DNA of 64,000 bases from Phialophora verrucosa. Taxonomy: Eukaryota; Ascomycota; Eurotiomycetes; Chaetothyriales; Herpotrichiellaceae. The notes under the pieces are model-generated. The model did no database searches. It was not told where the DNA came from and saw nothing but the letters and a program-made list of their open reading frames with translations. The stretch spans positions 2,170,001-2,234,000 of the forward strand of contig MSED01000006.1 in NCBI GenBank assembly GCA_002099365.1. Direction: 5' to 3'. Shown one piece after another: positions 1-14,019 of the stretch. The position numbers were made by a program, and so were the translations under genes. Every line of letters starts with the position of its first letter. The stretch's first letter is position 1.

Positions 1-2899
1 TTAAAATTAGATTTAATAGCGTTAAAAAAGTATTAACTATAATTAATTTAAGCGAAGGAATAATACTAAAGAGATTTATAATATATATTCTCTAATTTAT
101 AATTTATTAACTAATTTTAATATTATAAAATATATTAAAGATTTTTAGCTTCTTTATAAATAATTTATATATAGATATTAAAGTATTAAAGCTAAAAGTT
201 ATTATTAGTAAATAGAATCTTTTTAATACTCTTAAGATATTAATAAGGTTATTCTTTATTAGCTCTACTTATTCTTTACTTCCGAGAATAGAATAAGATT
301 TATTAAGCTTTATAAGCTAAACTAAACCTTTTTAATAAGTATTAGCTAAATTTAATCTAATTATTATTATACTTTACTATAGCTTTATAGAAATTAACGC
401 TATAAAACTTAAAGTTTAGAGTAATTCCGGATTAGTTTACTTAATTTATTTCTTTTAAATACTTAATCGCTTAATTAAAATAGTAATAAGCCTACTTAAT
501 CTTAAAAGATTCGCGATTATAGAAATAGAAAGTTTATTAATCTTCTTATATATAATAAGTTAATAACTAATAGTCTCTAATATAAACTTAATAATTTACT
601 TTAGCGGTATAAATAGAGCTATCTTCGCGTTTAGATATCCTTTTAAGGCGATTAAGTTTATATAGTTAAGAGGTCGAGCGCTAACTTAATATAGTCCGTC
701 TACTTTAGTTAATTTATATCTTTTAATTATAAGAGCCTATTTAAGATTACTTTAATCTTAATCTTAAGTAGCTTTATTAGTAGTCGCGCCTCTATTTATA
801 ATAATTTATAAATCGCTAGCGGTTAAATATAATATAGTAAAGAAGTAACGCCTTAATTTTAACTCTCTCTTAATTCTTATGAATCGATAAACTATCTTAT
901 ATAAGGCTATTTATAGTATTGTTAAAGATATCTTATCGAAATATAATAAGTATTTTTAAATATACTAATACTAATTTAATAAAGTAGTAATATCTTCGCT
1001 ATATAAAATAATAAGTTAATTAAAGAACTCTATAGAAGTCTAGAGAAATAACTTTATAATTTTCTTTAAGAGTAGCTTAAAATTCTTTTCTTTATATTTA
1101 TTAATAAATATTTTAATATCGCTTATATATACGTAATCCGAAAAGAGTTTTAATTAAAGTTCCTCTTAACGGTTATATCTCTTATTAAACTCTTCTTTTC
1201 TAGAAACTAATATATAATACTTTTTAAATTTAGTCTTAGTAAATTTATAATATTTTATTAAGTTATAAACCTTTTAGGTTATTGTATTACACTAGTTATC
1301 TATTTCTTTATACTTAATCTTAATATAGTTAAAGAAGTTATTAATGCGGTTTAAATTATCTTAATTAATAGCTTTAACGGTAACTTTAAGGGATACTTCT
1401 TTAGTTTAAGTAGGGTAGCGTATTAATAAGATAAGTTAATTATCGACTATATAGATATTAAGAGCTTAGTATTTTTATCGTCGGCTAGTAGGAACTATAG
1501 AATTAGGATTTAGCTAAATAACCGGCGGCTTTAATTATAATTAACATTAAGCTTTAGATATCTTAATAGTAAAATTAATCTAGGCTTTTAGTAAGAAGCT
1601 ATAAAGATAAATCTAAAAGATAATAGAAATAAAGTATATAGTTAAATAAAGCTTATAATATAATTAAAATATTAAAAAGAGAGAGAAAAGGCGAACTTAA
1701 TAAAAATAATAGTAGTTATAAAGGTATTAAAGATTAATCTAAAGATTTTAAAATAATTTAGAAAATTAAATTAATAATAAAAAAGAACTATTTAATAGTT
1801 AAAGTTTACGCTAAGGAAGAAAAGTATAAGATTAAGGAGAAAAGTATTTATAAATAGTTAAGAGGAAGAGAGTAAAGATAAATATATATAATAAATTAAT
1901 ACCCTTTAATATTAAGTAATAATATAATAAGATAAGATATTACTATTTATAGATAATAAAATATTTTTATTACTCTCTTTATTTTTTTAGACTTATTAAA
2001 ATCTTTAAATTAAATAATATATATTTATTATATATAATAGCTTAAGAATAGAGATTTAAGAGATTAAGTAATTATATAGATATTAGTTTATTAACCTCTT
2101 CTAATTATAATTATATATATTTAAAATACTTATTATTTAATATTATTAAACGCTTTATTTCCTTTATTAATAACTAATACTTAATTTATTATTAATAATA
2201 TTTAATATTATACCTTCCTTAATTATATTAATATTTAATTAATTATAATACTTCTAGAAACTCTATATAATATATAAGTATATATAGCTAATTAAAGATA
2301 ATATTAAAGGTCTTAGCGTTAACCTTAACTTTTCTTTACTTTAGCTATACTATACTATTTCTAGCTTAACTTTTTTAGCTTTATTCGTTAATTTTAATAT
2401 TTACTACACGTAAAATAATAATACCTTACTTTAGTATCGCTTTTCTTTCCTTAAGATCTTAGATTAATAGAATAATAAGATCTCGAAGATCTATAAACTA
2501 AAGTAACTTAATTTTAAGAAAATCTCTATTATAACTTAACTAAAAGAAAACTATAAATAAACTAAAGAAATTTAACCTTAAACTTTCCTATACTAGCGAT
2601 AGCGATATTATACCTCTTTTACTACTTTATAATAATAAAGTATAGTATAAAGTAAAGTATTTACCTTATTCCTCTATAGATTCTCTAAATATATCTAGTC
2701 TAGTATACTATTCTCGAATTTTATCGCTAACCGAAGATATCTTTACTATAAACGCTAGTTCTTTATTTATCGATAGTAATATTTTCGCTTTTTATTTAAG
2801 CCGTCGACTATAATATAAATATAAAGGTATCTTTTATAAAAAAGATATATTATTATTATCTAAAGACTCTTTAATATTTATAGAATAAAAAAGATTAAA

Positions 2900-5800
2900 A
2901 GTTAGAACTTTATAAGCTTCTTCTTTTTAAGGATTATTCTTAAGTATAAATTTAGTATTTATAAGAAAATTATTAAGGCGTTAATAGAATTACTTAAGAC
3001 GGTTAACTATATAAGTTCTCTATAGTCGAGAACTATTAAGTTCCGTTAAAATATATATATTTTCTTCTCTTAATTTATCTTTATAATTCTAAATAGTCTA
3101 AACTAGCGGAATATTAACTTCTTCTCTATTAATATATTTATTAACTAGGCTATATTATAGCTTAATATTAATATACTCTCTTTAGGTAGTTATAAGAATA
3201 AGTTATAATATTTATTAAAGTATTTCTTTTCTAGTCTTTATATTTAAATTAAATATACTGCCGCCTTTTTTAAATCTTAATTACGCCTTTTAAAAGCTTA
3301 TATATATATAGTAATTAAATTAATAGTATTAATAACTTTATTTTAATTTATAATATTCTATATTATAATCTTAAGTTTAATAAAAAGAATTAGTTATTTA
3401 AGAAATTTAACTTTATATAATATTATATTAGTTCCGGCTTTAACTATTATCCGGTTAGCCTAAAGAATAATATAAAGATAATTTATTTAAATACCGCCGC
3501 CGTCGGTATAAGTTATTTTTAAGAGAGTATTTATAATACCTTTATACTTAACTTTTACTTAGCTATTCGCTTAAGGATAATATATAGAGATAACTATATA
3601 TTTAATTTTATATCTATCTATAAGTATTTTTACTTAACTCTTATTTTCCGGTCTATTATTATATACTAGTCGTCTAAATAGTTTATAGCGATAAATAATT
3701 TCTTCTTAAAGAAACTTTACTATAGTAGTACTATTAGTAACCGTAATACTTTATACTTCTACCTATCCGCTTATATTACTTTAAGCTTTAATAAGATACC
3801 TCTTTCCTTAAGATATTAGTATTAAGGTATAATTAACGCTAATCTATTTCTAGTACTTATCGACTAAAGTTAGAAATATTATATTATATAATCTTTAGCT
3901 TATATAGAATTAATATTTAAAATAAATCTTTATAAATATTTTTATATTTTAAAACTAATTCTTTTAGTAATAATAGTTAAATACCCTTTAATATATTACT
4001 TCTCGACTAAAATATCTAATATTATTATATATTACTTCGAGTATTCTTCGCTTCTCTATATTATTATTAATTATTCTTCTACTCGGTTTATTCTCTATTA
4101 GCTTCTAAAATAAATACTCTTCTCTTATAAAGTAGTTAACTAAATCTTTTTAGAATTTCCGAAACTTATTATTACTTATCTCTAGAGGATACTACTAATC
4201 TTATAGATATTTAGTAAGCCTTTTTAATTCCTCTGAGTATTCTCCCTTAAATAACTAAATTATATATAGTTTACTAAAGCTTATAGATTAATCTCGGATA
4301 TAAGTAACTATAGGCCTTATTAAAGTAAAGTCTCGATAAGTAATATTTTATTTAATTAATTAAAGGCTTTCTTATATAAAAAGTATTTAAGCTTTAATTT
4401 AATCCTTAATATCCTCTTTCTATTTAGCTTCTTTAATATCTTCCTAGGTTAAAGGGCGTCGAGATAAGGTATCAGTAACTATATTCTACTTATCTAAAAT
4501 ATACTATACTTTAAAATCGAATCTATAAATTTATATTAGTTATTAATTAACGACGACTTTAAGGAAGTCGATAGATTACTAATTAAGCTAGATTATAAAA
4601 GTTATTATATTAGTCTCTATAATAAAATAGATAATATATAGCTAATATTTAAACTTTTTAAGGGCTTTTAGTAATCCGTAAGCTTTTCGCTTAAGTATAT
4701 TATACTCTCTTTTAACTTTAAACTAAATATCGCTCTTATATCTTATAATATATTATTTATTTATTATTAGATCTACCTATATAATTATAGCGCTCTAGTC
4801 TCTTTCGCTAGCGTTAACAGTAAATATAATTAGGCTAACGCTTTCTTAATAATCTAGACTAATTAATATAAGAGTAGAGAATAACGCTTTCTTTAATCCT
4901 TCTATATTCTTAATATATATCTTTATTTAAACTTAAATAATATTCTTTTAAAGTAAATTATATAAAAGCTTTATTATTATTATAAAATATAAAATCTATA
5001 TATAATAATATATATAAATCCTAAAAAATTTATAAAGTTCTAGCTAATTTATTAGAGTTAGTTATATTAAAATCTTATAAATCTTAAATTATTATAGATG
5101 TTATTCGTTCTAATTATAGATATACCCGACTATCTTAATCTCTTATATATAGAGCTATAGCTTTTATTCAACTATAATAATACTAGTAAATTTAAGATTA
5201 AGTAGTACTATATTTAGATTTATTAAATATTTTAGTATATATAAGCGGATTTAAGAAACTATCTCTTATTATTAATAATCGCTCTTTAACCCCTTTATAC
5301 TAATATTATTTAAGAATAGCCGAGTAGCTTTCGATATTTATTCCTTTAGAATCTAGTTTATAATCTATATAAATTACACTATAAAATTTATTATACTCTA
5401 TAAGAGCGTTATATAATAAATAAGTTTAATTAAAGTATAAATATTTATTAAGTCTTAACTCTCTTTTATAAATTTAATCTAGTTATAACTTAAGAGCTAA
5501 TCTAATAAAAAAGTTATTTATATTTTACTAAATTTTTCTATAAAGTTATTAGCTAAAGGAGATAGATTTATATCTCGAATTATTATTTAATTAATATTCT
5601 ATACTATAATTATTAATTAATACTCTTTAGGCTTTTTTTTCTTAACTAGAAAGAATAGGTTTTAGTATAATCTATATCTTAATTTAAAGAGATTTAAGTT
5701 AATCTTCTTCTTTACTAATATAATTATTATTAGCTTAAGTACTTTCGGGATAGGGAAGCTCTTTACTTACTATAAGATATATAGAATAGTCCTTATTATT
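2900..5800 (-). mobile_element. RIPed Ty3/Gypsy-type pol relic (RT and integrase)
   Basis: Translation of the minus strand gives retroelement similarity interrupted by TAA and TAG. Reverse transcriptase lies at about 5,300-5,730, with remnants such as 'FFLVKKKKPKEY' and 'IRDINLSPL', the form seen in fungal Gypsy polyproteins (NPWFLVKKK..., VTIRDANLPP). The integrase zinc region follows at about 4,000-4,150 ('PSRRIINNNIEKRRILEV', then 'YNNIRYFSREV'). The catalytic core follows at about 3,300-3,760 ('YNNRPENKS' for the DGGPENK region, 'IYYPQAN' for the AYHPQAN region). The order RT then IN on the minus strand fits Ty3/Gypsy. I could not find LTRs, so the true ends are unknown. The element is certainly dead. 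Confidence 0.75.
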
Positions 5801-8800
5801 TATAAAGATACTACTTTATAATAAACCCGCTTAATTTCTTTAAGGTCCTAAGCTAAAGCTTCTTTACAGTTATATAGAATCTCTATAAGAATCTTCTTCT
5901 TATTAGGTATTAAATTAAGTCCGATAACTAATTTCTCTAGATATTTAGGCGTTAAGCGTTACCCTTAAGGAAATTTAGTAAAGCGTAGACTTATTTAATC
6001 TAAGAATATATATAGCCGGCCGTTATAGACAGTTATTATTTACTCTTATACCTTTATACGCTAATTTAAGAGCTTACTAAATATTAAACTATTCTAGAAA
6101 TCTAAATTAATAAGTTTTACTTTATTAGCTTTTTACTTATATAAGATATTTATATAAGCTTCTAAAGGCTTCCTAAATTAATATTATTTATAATATTATT
6201 TATTCTTTAAGTCTTATATTATAGCTTCTTTATTAAATAATCTTAAAGACTTTATTAGTTATTAGTTATTCTTAATATTAAAAGGTTAAGCCTAAAAGTA
6301 TATTTTATTAAACTTATTATTATTTAGATTATAAGTATTTAAGGCGGAGATTAAAGTATTATTCTCGTCTACCTTAAAGTTAATTACTTATACTCTCCCT
6401 TAATTTCGCTAAGCCTTAACTAAAGCGAGTATAGGTCTTTTTATTTCTTTATACTTATCTAGTCTTTTTATTTCTTTATACTTATCTAGTCTTTTAAAGT
6501 AAATATATATATAAACTTAACTATTAACTTTATTATTATATTATTATTAAGATTCGAAGCTAACTATATAAAAAGCTAAAGCTGCTTTCCGTTAAAGCTA
6601 TTTATTAAACTTATAATATATATATTATTATTCTTCTCCTAAACTAAGCTTTAAATAGCCTTTTAAAATAGTTTATCTAAAATAAAGCGATATATTAAAT
6701 TTATAATATTTATTATATAGATATTAATTAAAACTTTAATCTTAATAATATTAATTACTATATCTTTAATTATATTTACGAAATCTTCTCGGTCTTTATT
6801 AAATCCTATAGTATTATAGATAAACTTTATCTTTTATATAAGTTAAGATAATCTTTAGTCTTTAACTAAACTTAAGAATATTAAATTAATCTCTACTTTA
6901 ATATTTAGTAATAAATCTTTATATTATTCTTATATTTTTATTAATAAATAAAGATAGCTATTATAATATAATCGCAAATATATTAAATAGTCCTTATTAA
7001 AGCTTATCTATACTATATTAACTCTTATAATAAGTTCTTTTTAAGTTTATATTATTTTAACTTATAAAGAATATATTTAATAAATTAACTTTTACTTACC
7101 TTTATTATAATACTAATACTTATAAAAAAACTACTCGTTATATACTTCTTTTATTAATAGTAGATCCTATAATTAAATAGTTACCTCTTAACCTAGCAGC
7201 TAGTTAATAATTCTCCCGGTACTATTTAAATCTTATAAGAATATCTTCCGAAGAGGCCTAGGACTAAATAGTCTATATTAAGTCTTCTTTATAATATTTA
7301 AGCGCTATAAAACTTACCTTAAGCGTATATATTTATTATCGTCGCTTATCTTAATATCTTCTAACCGCGGATTATATATTCGGTTATTCTATATATTATA
7401 TAGAGAGATTAGCGGCCTTTAATTAATCGACTATTTTAGCGTAGGAATATCGTCTATAGTATTATTAAAGATAATCTCTCTATTCGGTTTTATTTATCGC
7501 GTTATATAATATCGTTAACTATTTATAATAAGCTTATATATATTAGTCTAGAGATACTTCGCTTATATATATCCTTTTTACTATAGTACCGGTCGCTTCC
7601 TAAAAGTGTTAATATAAATATTAATCTCTAGTAGATTAACGCGAATTCCTTTTAGCTTAGCTAGCTTTAATATATATAAATCGTCTTTTAAGTCTTTTAG
7701 TATACTATAATCTAGCTTTAATTTAACCGCTCGAATAAGATTTATCCTTACTAAGAGCGGCTTTAGATCTTCTTCTTTCGTTCTGTAAAACTATCCGGAA
7801 GAGATATTAATATATTTATTAATTTTATATATAATCTATTCTAAATATTTAAGCTTCGTCTCTTTCTACGGAATTAGTAGTACTAGTAAAGGCCGATTTT
7901 AACTGTAGAACCTCTTTAGTATAATCTTATAATTTAAGTTAAGATATAATATATCGACGGCCTTTTAATATACTTACTATAGATCTTTATATAATATATA
8001 ACTTTACTAATTATAGAGAAAATAGCTCTCTTTAGTAGTATTTATATTTAACTTACGTCGATTAAATTACCCTCTAGTATAGTACTATAAATTATTACTA
8101 AACCTTATTAACTATTCTTAAAAAGAAAATCCTTAAGAAGGCTAAATCGCTTTTAGAGGAACTTCCTTTAAGGCTTTAATTAATTTATTTATAAAGTTAA
8201 GAGTAATTATATTATATATTTAGATTAATAGCGTAAATACTCTTATTAATTAAGTTAATTTATCTACCGAGAATATAGTAGTTCTTAAGGCTATAGGCTT
8301 TATTAACTATATTTATATATTCTCTTTAGTCTTTATAGCTATATTATCTATTTAATCTTTTTAATATTTATCTTTTCGAGCTTCCTCCTTTTGAAATATA
8401 AAAGGCTAAGTCTCTTTCTTATATACTAAGTCTTAATATTCCTTATTTAGTATACTCTATATAAACTTACTAGTTTCGTTATTAACTTCTTATAAGTCTC
8501 TTATTTATTCTTAGTACTTCTAGAAATTTAAGTTCTTTAGCTTCTTATCTAATAAGTTCTACTTCTTCTAAATCTTATTTATATATACCTTTAGTAGTCT
8601 AGAGAAGAAAAGATAATAGTAAATATAGTTAGTCTCTACTTTATTATTAATTAGATACTTTATAGCCTTATAAAACTAATAAAGATATAAATTAAGGTTC
8701 TAAAATTTATCGCGATAATATCTTAAAAGTATATAAAGATAGTATATATTTATTATTTACTATATCTTATCTCGATCCTTATATTTATTTAAAACTCTCT

Positions 8801-10765
8801 CTTTAAACTTAATTTAATTTATCTTATTATATTTCGTAAGCTCTTTATACTTCTCTTTCTTTATCTTTAATATAAAATATATAGATCTTTAAATATATTC
8901 TTTATTCTTTATTATTTAATTATATCTATATAGCTCTTTAAACTCCTTAAAGAAGATAGTCGCGTTTCTTCTATTAAAGTATAGTAGGTTATCGCTCCTA
9001 TTCAAGCTCTAAAATATCTCTTTTATAGATATTACTATAGGAGGAGTATATACCGATAGTATTAAGATTTCTAGTATTAATAATCTCTATATAATATCGC
9101 TCGCTATAGTAGATAATATTACTTTTCCTTTTCTATTTAAGGCTTTAAATAAAGTTATCTTTAGCCTCTTTATTAGTTTAATAAAATAAAATAAATATAA
9201 ATCTTATCTTTTTATATAAAGCGATTTAAACTCTAAATATTTATATATTTTATTATTTTTATATATATAAAAGACTACTTCTCTTTATAATTAATAGTTA
9301 CCGCTTCCTTAAGTATTTATAAATAATCTTAGAGGTATTAGAGAATCTCTTCTCTTAATTTAATTTTAGTAATCTTTATCGCTATCTATAGTTATTTCTT
9401 TATATTCGACTATTAAGTCTTTCTTTACTAAATTTAGTTAATACTTTAATATTAGCTCCTTATTAAATAAATCTTTAATCTCGAGTAGCCTACTCTCTTT
9501 ATAAGCTTAAGGGGTATTAAAGTTAATTATATTCCTCTCTTTGAGTATTAGTTGTTAGTCTTAAGTTCTAGCCTTCTAGATAATTATTTAGTCGTTAGTT
9601 TCCGCCCTATATAGTAACAGCTAATATATATAGCTAGAACCCTAAAAGAATACCTTAAGTAGTAATCTCCTTAAATAGCTAGTATAGTTTATAACCTATA
9701 TCTATATAGCGAAATAAACTTACTTAGTTAGTAATTTAGATAATTCCTTTATATAGCGGTCCTATATATATAGCTAGCTTCTCTAGTTCTAGTTAATTAA
9801 TTAGTAAATAGATAAGTAGTTAGTTTAGTCGGTCCTCGGTCGTTTATAGCGTTATATTGTTGTTTCGTCGTTCAGTCGTCTATCTAATTATCCTATCGCG
9901 TGTAGACTTACTTACGTCACTATAGTCCTAATATTCTTAGGCGAATATTCTTATTAGAGGTACTAATAAACTAGGGTAAGGCTTTATTACCTTTAGGTAA
10001 AGGGTTATACAGCGGTAGGTATTATCTCTTTATTCTTAGTATACTATATAATAATAAATAGCTTTATAAGTAATAGTATTATATATTTTATTATCTATTA
10101 TATATATATATATTAAATATCTATAACTACTCTATCTATAATATATAGCGGAGGTATATAGCCTTACGCTAAAGATTTAACTAATTAAATAGTACGGTTA
10201 CTTATCTATATATTATATAGGTACGTGTAGTTAATTAGCGCTGTAAGTATTACCGCCCTATTATACTAATATAAGCTATAGCCTTAATATTATATAGTAC
10301 ACTAAATCCTATCTTAAAGACCGAAAGTATATCTTTATCTTAAAATATAAAGTTATTAACATCTAAAACAAATATAGAATATCTCGCAGGAAGAGTTTAA
10401 CTATTAAGTACGCTAATAATATAAGCTGATAAACTTAAAAGAGAGAAGAAGGCGTATCTATTAATAGTATAGAAGCTTAAGGAGTAGATTAAAGCGTATT
10501 AGCTTATATATAGATATATAACTTAAAATATACTAAACTACTAAAAGGAAATCCGGTAGCTAATAAAGAAGGTAATTAATATATAAAAGGTAATCGTTAC
10601 CCGAAAGCGCTATATTAGGGAAGACTAAGAGAGATTATTATAGGAGCTGTAGTTTTAAGAATATAAAACTAAAGAAATTATATTAATTATATCTTAAGTA
10701 AATATAATTACTTAAAAGATAATAAGAGTTTCCCTTAGCGAGAGAGTTTACTTAAATTATTCTTA

Positions 10766-11165
10766 AACTATAAATCGGATAGTTTCGGGTCGGGTTATAG
10801 AAGCTCTTATCCGGTCTGATAATAGTACTTAGATACTTTTACCCTATCTAAGCCCGAGTCCAATTAGTTCTAAATAAGGTTTCGGATAGGTTAAGTTTTA
10901 TTAAGACTGTCTAAAATCTTAAATTTTATTAAAAATAATAATAATTTTAATAATAATTTTAAAAAAAGTAATAAAATATATTAATTATAATAATTTTTTA
11001 AAATTTTTTTTATTTTAGACTATATTAGTTATCTAATAGTATAGTCTAACCTATATAGTATTCGATTTAATAAGGCTCTTAGTATTAAATTAGCTATCCG
11101 ATAAGGCTTAAAACCCTATAGGGTTATACTATCCTATCGGACTACCCGGTGTCTAATCTATAGTC
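10766..11165. mobile_element. 400-bp MITE-like element, copy 1
   Basis: The element is exactly 400 bp and is flanked by TA on both sides (10,764-10,765 and 11,166-11,167). Its ends are imperfect inverted repeats, AACTATAAAT on the left and the complement of GACTATAGAT on the right; the less mutated copy at 50,586 has GACTGTAGAT on both ends. It has no coding capacity. A TA target duplication with short inverted repeats is typical of Tc1/mariner-type non-autonomous elements. Differences from copy 2 are mostly C to T and G to A, so this copy has been RIPed harder. Confidence 0.8.
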
Positions 11166-12350
11166 TAGTTAATAATAAAGGGAAATAAAAGTATATAGTT
11201 TATTTATTAATTATATATCTTAAAGACTAAAGCGGAGCCTTTAGCTATTTAAAACTTTATAAGAAACTATAAAAAGAGGCGAGCTAACTTAAAGGTAAAG
11301 GGCCTATTAACGAATATAGTTTAAACTATTATATAGCTAGAACCTTTAAGTATAAGTAGCGATACTTATATAACTATACTATAAAGGTAAAGCTCCTATA
11401 AACTATTAAAGTTATTAAGATTAATTATAGTCTATATATTATAGGCGAAAACCTTTTTTAAAATTATAGAGAAATAAATTAAGAGTATCTTAAGCGATAA
11501 TAACTTAAGTACCCGCATAAAATTTCCTTTATTTATCTTATAGTCTATATTAAGTAGAGTAACGCTTTATAAAGAAGAATACCTAAAAATCTATAAGTAT
11601 TTAATTATTTATAAAGTAAATAACTTAAGCTCTTTAAGGTTTAAGTTAAGATCTATTAATAGTTAAAAGCTAATATTAATCTCTAAATAGAGGCGCTTTA
11701 AATAAAGAGCGTTACTTTATAATAATTAGAGGACTATAATATATTAAAGCTATACTAGTCTTTATAGACTTAATATTAACTTATTTACCTATTACGGGAT
11801 TAAGTCTCCTTTTAAAAGGATTATAAAGGACTAAAGAAGCGCCCCTCGACCCGAGATCTTTAAAGATACTTCTACTTTATACCTTAGGTGACTCTAGTAG
11901 TTTAGAAAAGTACCTAGGGGTAGAGGTACTAGACTCGAGTCTATAATAATAGCTAGAGTAGTGATATTTTAATAAAAGGAGAGATACGCGGCGGTAGCGT
12001 AAAATTAATCGAGATCGGACAGCTAGAGGATTATTAGCTATGGTATCAGGGACTATAAAGGATATATATTAACTAAGATTCTCTAAAGGATTTTTAAGGG
12101 TAGAGACCTTAACGAATATAGCTTTCGACTTATAGTATAGTAGTTAAAGAATAAAGAAACTGTTCTAGAAGTAAGTATAGTTATAATTATATTAATATAC
12201 TTATAAGATTATACTTTAGTAGACGCCGCTAAGTAATAAAAAAACTATATAGCTAATAGGCCGGTCGTATAAGACTATAAGGTATTCTACATATACTATA
12301 CCTTATAGTAGGCGTTAGGTCGAAATACAGGCCTAGTATTAAGCGCTAGC

Positions 12351-14019
12351 CGGAGAGTCTACCTGCTCCTGCGCTACATCATTTGTTTAGCTCGCGCTGT
12401 ACGGGGCACTCAACGATAAACACCTAATAGTATTATAGTACCTCGAAGGTAGTAGGGAGGGAACGTAGAGGGTCTAATACCCAGCAATAGAGATTCCCTA
12501 CTTTCCTCCTCCTTTTCCGGATGTCTCTCCCAACCTAGTCGTCCTTCGGACTCCTTTCCATAAAAATTTAGTTTACCTCTCGGCGATCCCTTCCTACTAG
12601 ATCTCCTCTCTACTAGAAGGTACTCTAAATAGGCATCTAGCTTGAAGATGCCTACTTTCCTCGCCTTAATCCTTACACTCATCGTAGAGGCACCCACCAT
12701 ACCTAACACACGGTCCATAAGCCGCCTTATTATAGATATAGTCGCTATAGGCGATACACCTTAATATGGTAAGGTTTTAAGCTGATCTCGCTAATACTTG
12801 TCGTGTAGCTGTTCCTGCCTCGCTGAACAGCTCGTCTACCTGGTTACTGTCACTTAAACCCTCGTCTAGGTATAGAAGCTACCGGATAGAGGCTCTATCG
12901 ACAGCCGCCTTAATAATCTCGGGCAGCTTAAGTATTAAGGTAAATTAGAGCTCTAAGACCTATAGTATAAATAACTAGATCTCGTCTAGATAGATTATTC
13001 TATATATCTTATCTAATTTATACCGCCCGCGCGTACGTGTTTAGGTATCTTATCCTAATTAATGCTCGGTTAACCGCGTTCTACTAAAGGGCTCGTTATA
13101 TAGAGTCGACTTTAGAATAGTTATATTCCTTAGACGACGTCTATAAAGGTGACTGCTCCTAGATAATAGTAGAGGTATCCCTATTTATAGTTTAGTATAA
13201 GGCGTCTAATAGAGAATCTTCTAGCACGAGATTAGATAGATCCTCTTTAGCTTCGATAGCCCCTTATTATTTCTTCAGTTATAGAATATATAGTGGTAGG
13301 AAAGTCGGCTTCCTCTTAGCGGGGACGCTTAAAGGCCTTCTTAAGTAGGTAAAACATTTCGTGCTTTCATAAAATAGGTCCGTAGGTAAAGTTAATAGTT
13401 AAATAGGCTATAGAAGTCTTTAAAATACTCTTCTAAATCTTCTAGGGTTTATATAGTAGCTGTATATTTTAAATAAGGGTAACTTATCGGGAATAACTGT
13501 AGAGACTTAGTGTACTATTCCAGGATATATTTAAAAAATACGCCGTTATTCTTCCGTTAGTTTATTCAAAGGTAACTCTTCTTTTCGATACTTAAAAAGA
13601 ATAGGTATATCGTATATAAGAGGATAAGTACAGTCGATCTAAATACTCCGTAGTCGAGTTTAAGTATATAAAGCCTTAACATATCGCGCCTCGGTCCGGT
13701 AATGGCAGCACTAATACTGCTACAGTTATAGTAAATAATAGGAAACCTTCCTTCTTCTTATAGTATTAATGTAGTAAATAGGGAGAGTTACGGCGTAAAG
13801 ATAGAAAGGGCTGTAGCGCCTTTAGCTTAGGGTAGTAATAGTATTATTAAGAAGAGAGGTTAAAGATAAGTTATAAGGACTATAATTTAAGTCGGAAAGT
13901 ACACCTGTTAAGCTAGTCTTAGGAAGGCCTATAGGGTACTAGTAATATAGGCGCTCGAGAGATTCTCCAACTAATTCCCCTCTATTACCTATATATACCT
14001 CGCTAGACTCCGGAATCCT
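12351..14019. other. mixed-GC RIPed region, no gene recognised
   Basis: GC is higher here than in the flanks, so this was probably single-copy sequence lightly to moderately hit by RIP. On the minus strand, about 12,800-13,280 can be read as one frame whose only stops are TAA, TAG and one TGA, suggesting a dead gene, but I do not recognise the product. An open frame on the minus strand at 12,410-12,718 (102 codons) has no recognisable feature. Confidence 0.4.

Larger units (their letters stand above)
1..12350. other. AT-rich RIP-degraded block
   Basis: This stretch is dominated by A, T and TA steps, and CA and TG dinucleotides are almost missing on both strands. That is the product expected from repeat-induced point mutation, which turns CpA into TpA. 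No frame stays open; protein similarity survives only as frames full of TAA and TAG where Gln or Trp codons would be. The recognisable contents are a Gypsy relic (2.9-5.8 kb, minus) and a MITE (10,766-11,165). Between 6 and 10.7 kb I see AT-rich sequence that is probably more transposon (the gag side of the Gypsy relic would fall here), but I cannot prove it. Nothing is recognised from 1 to 2.9 kb or from 11.2 to 12.35 kb. Confidence 0.85.

Noticed and set aside
12410..12718. 102-codon minus-strand frame in the RIP region
   Set aside because: No domain or signal, and the surroundings are RIPed; likely chance.
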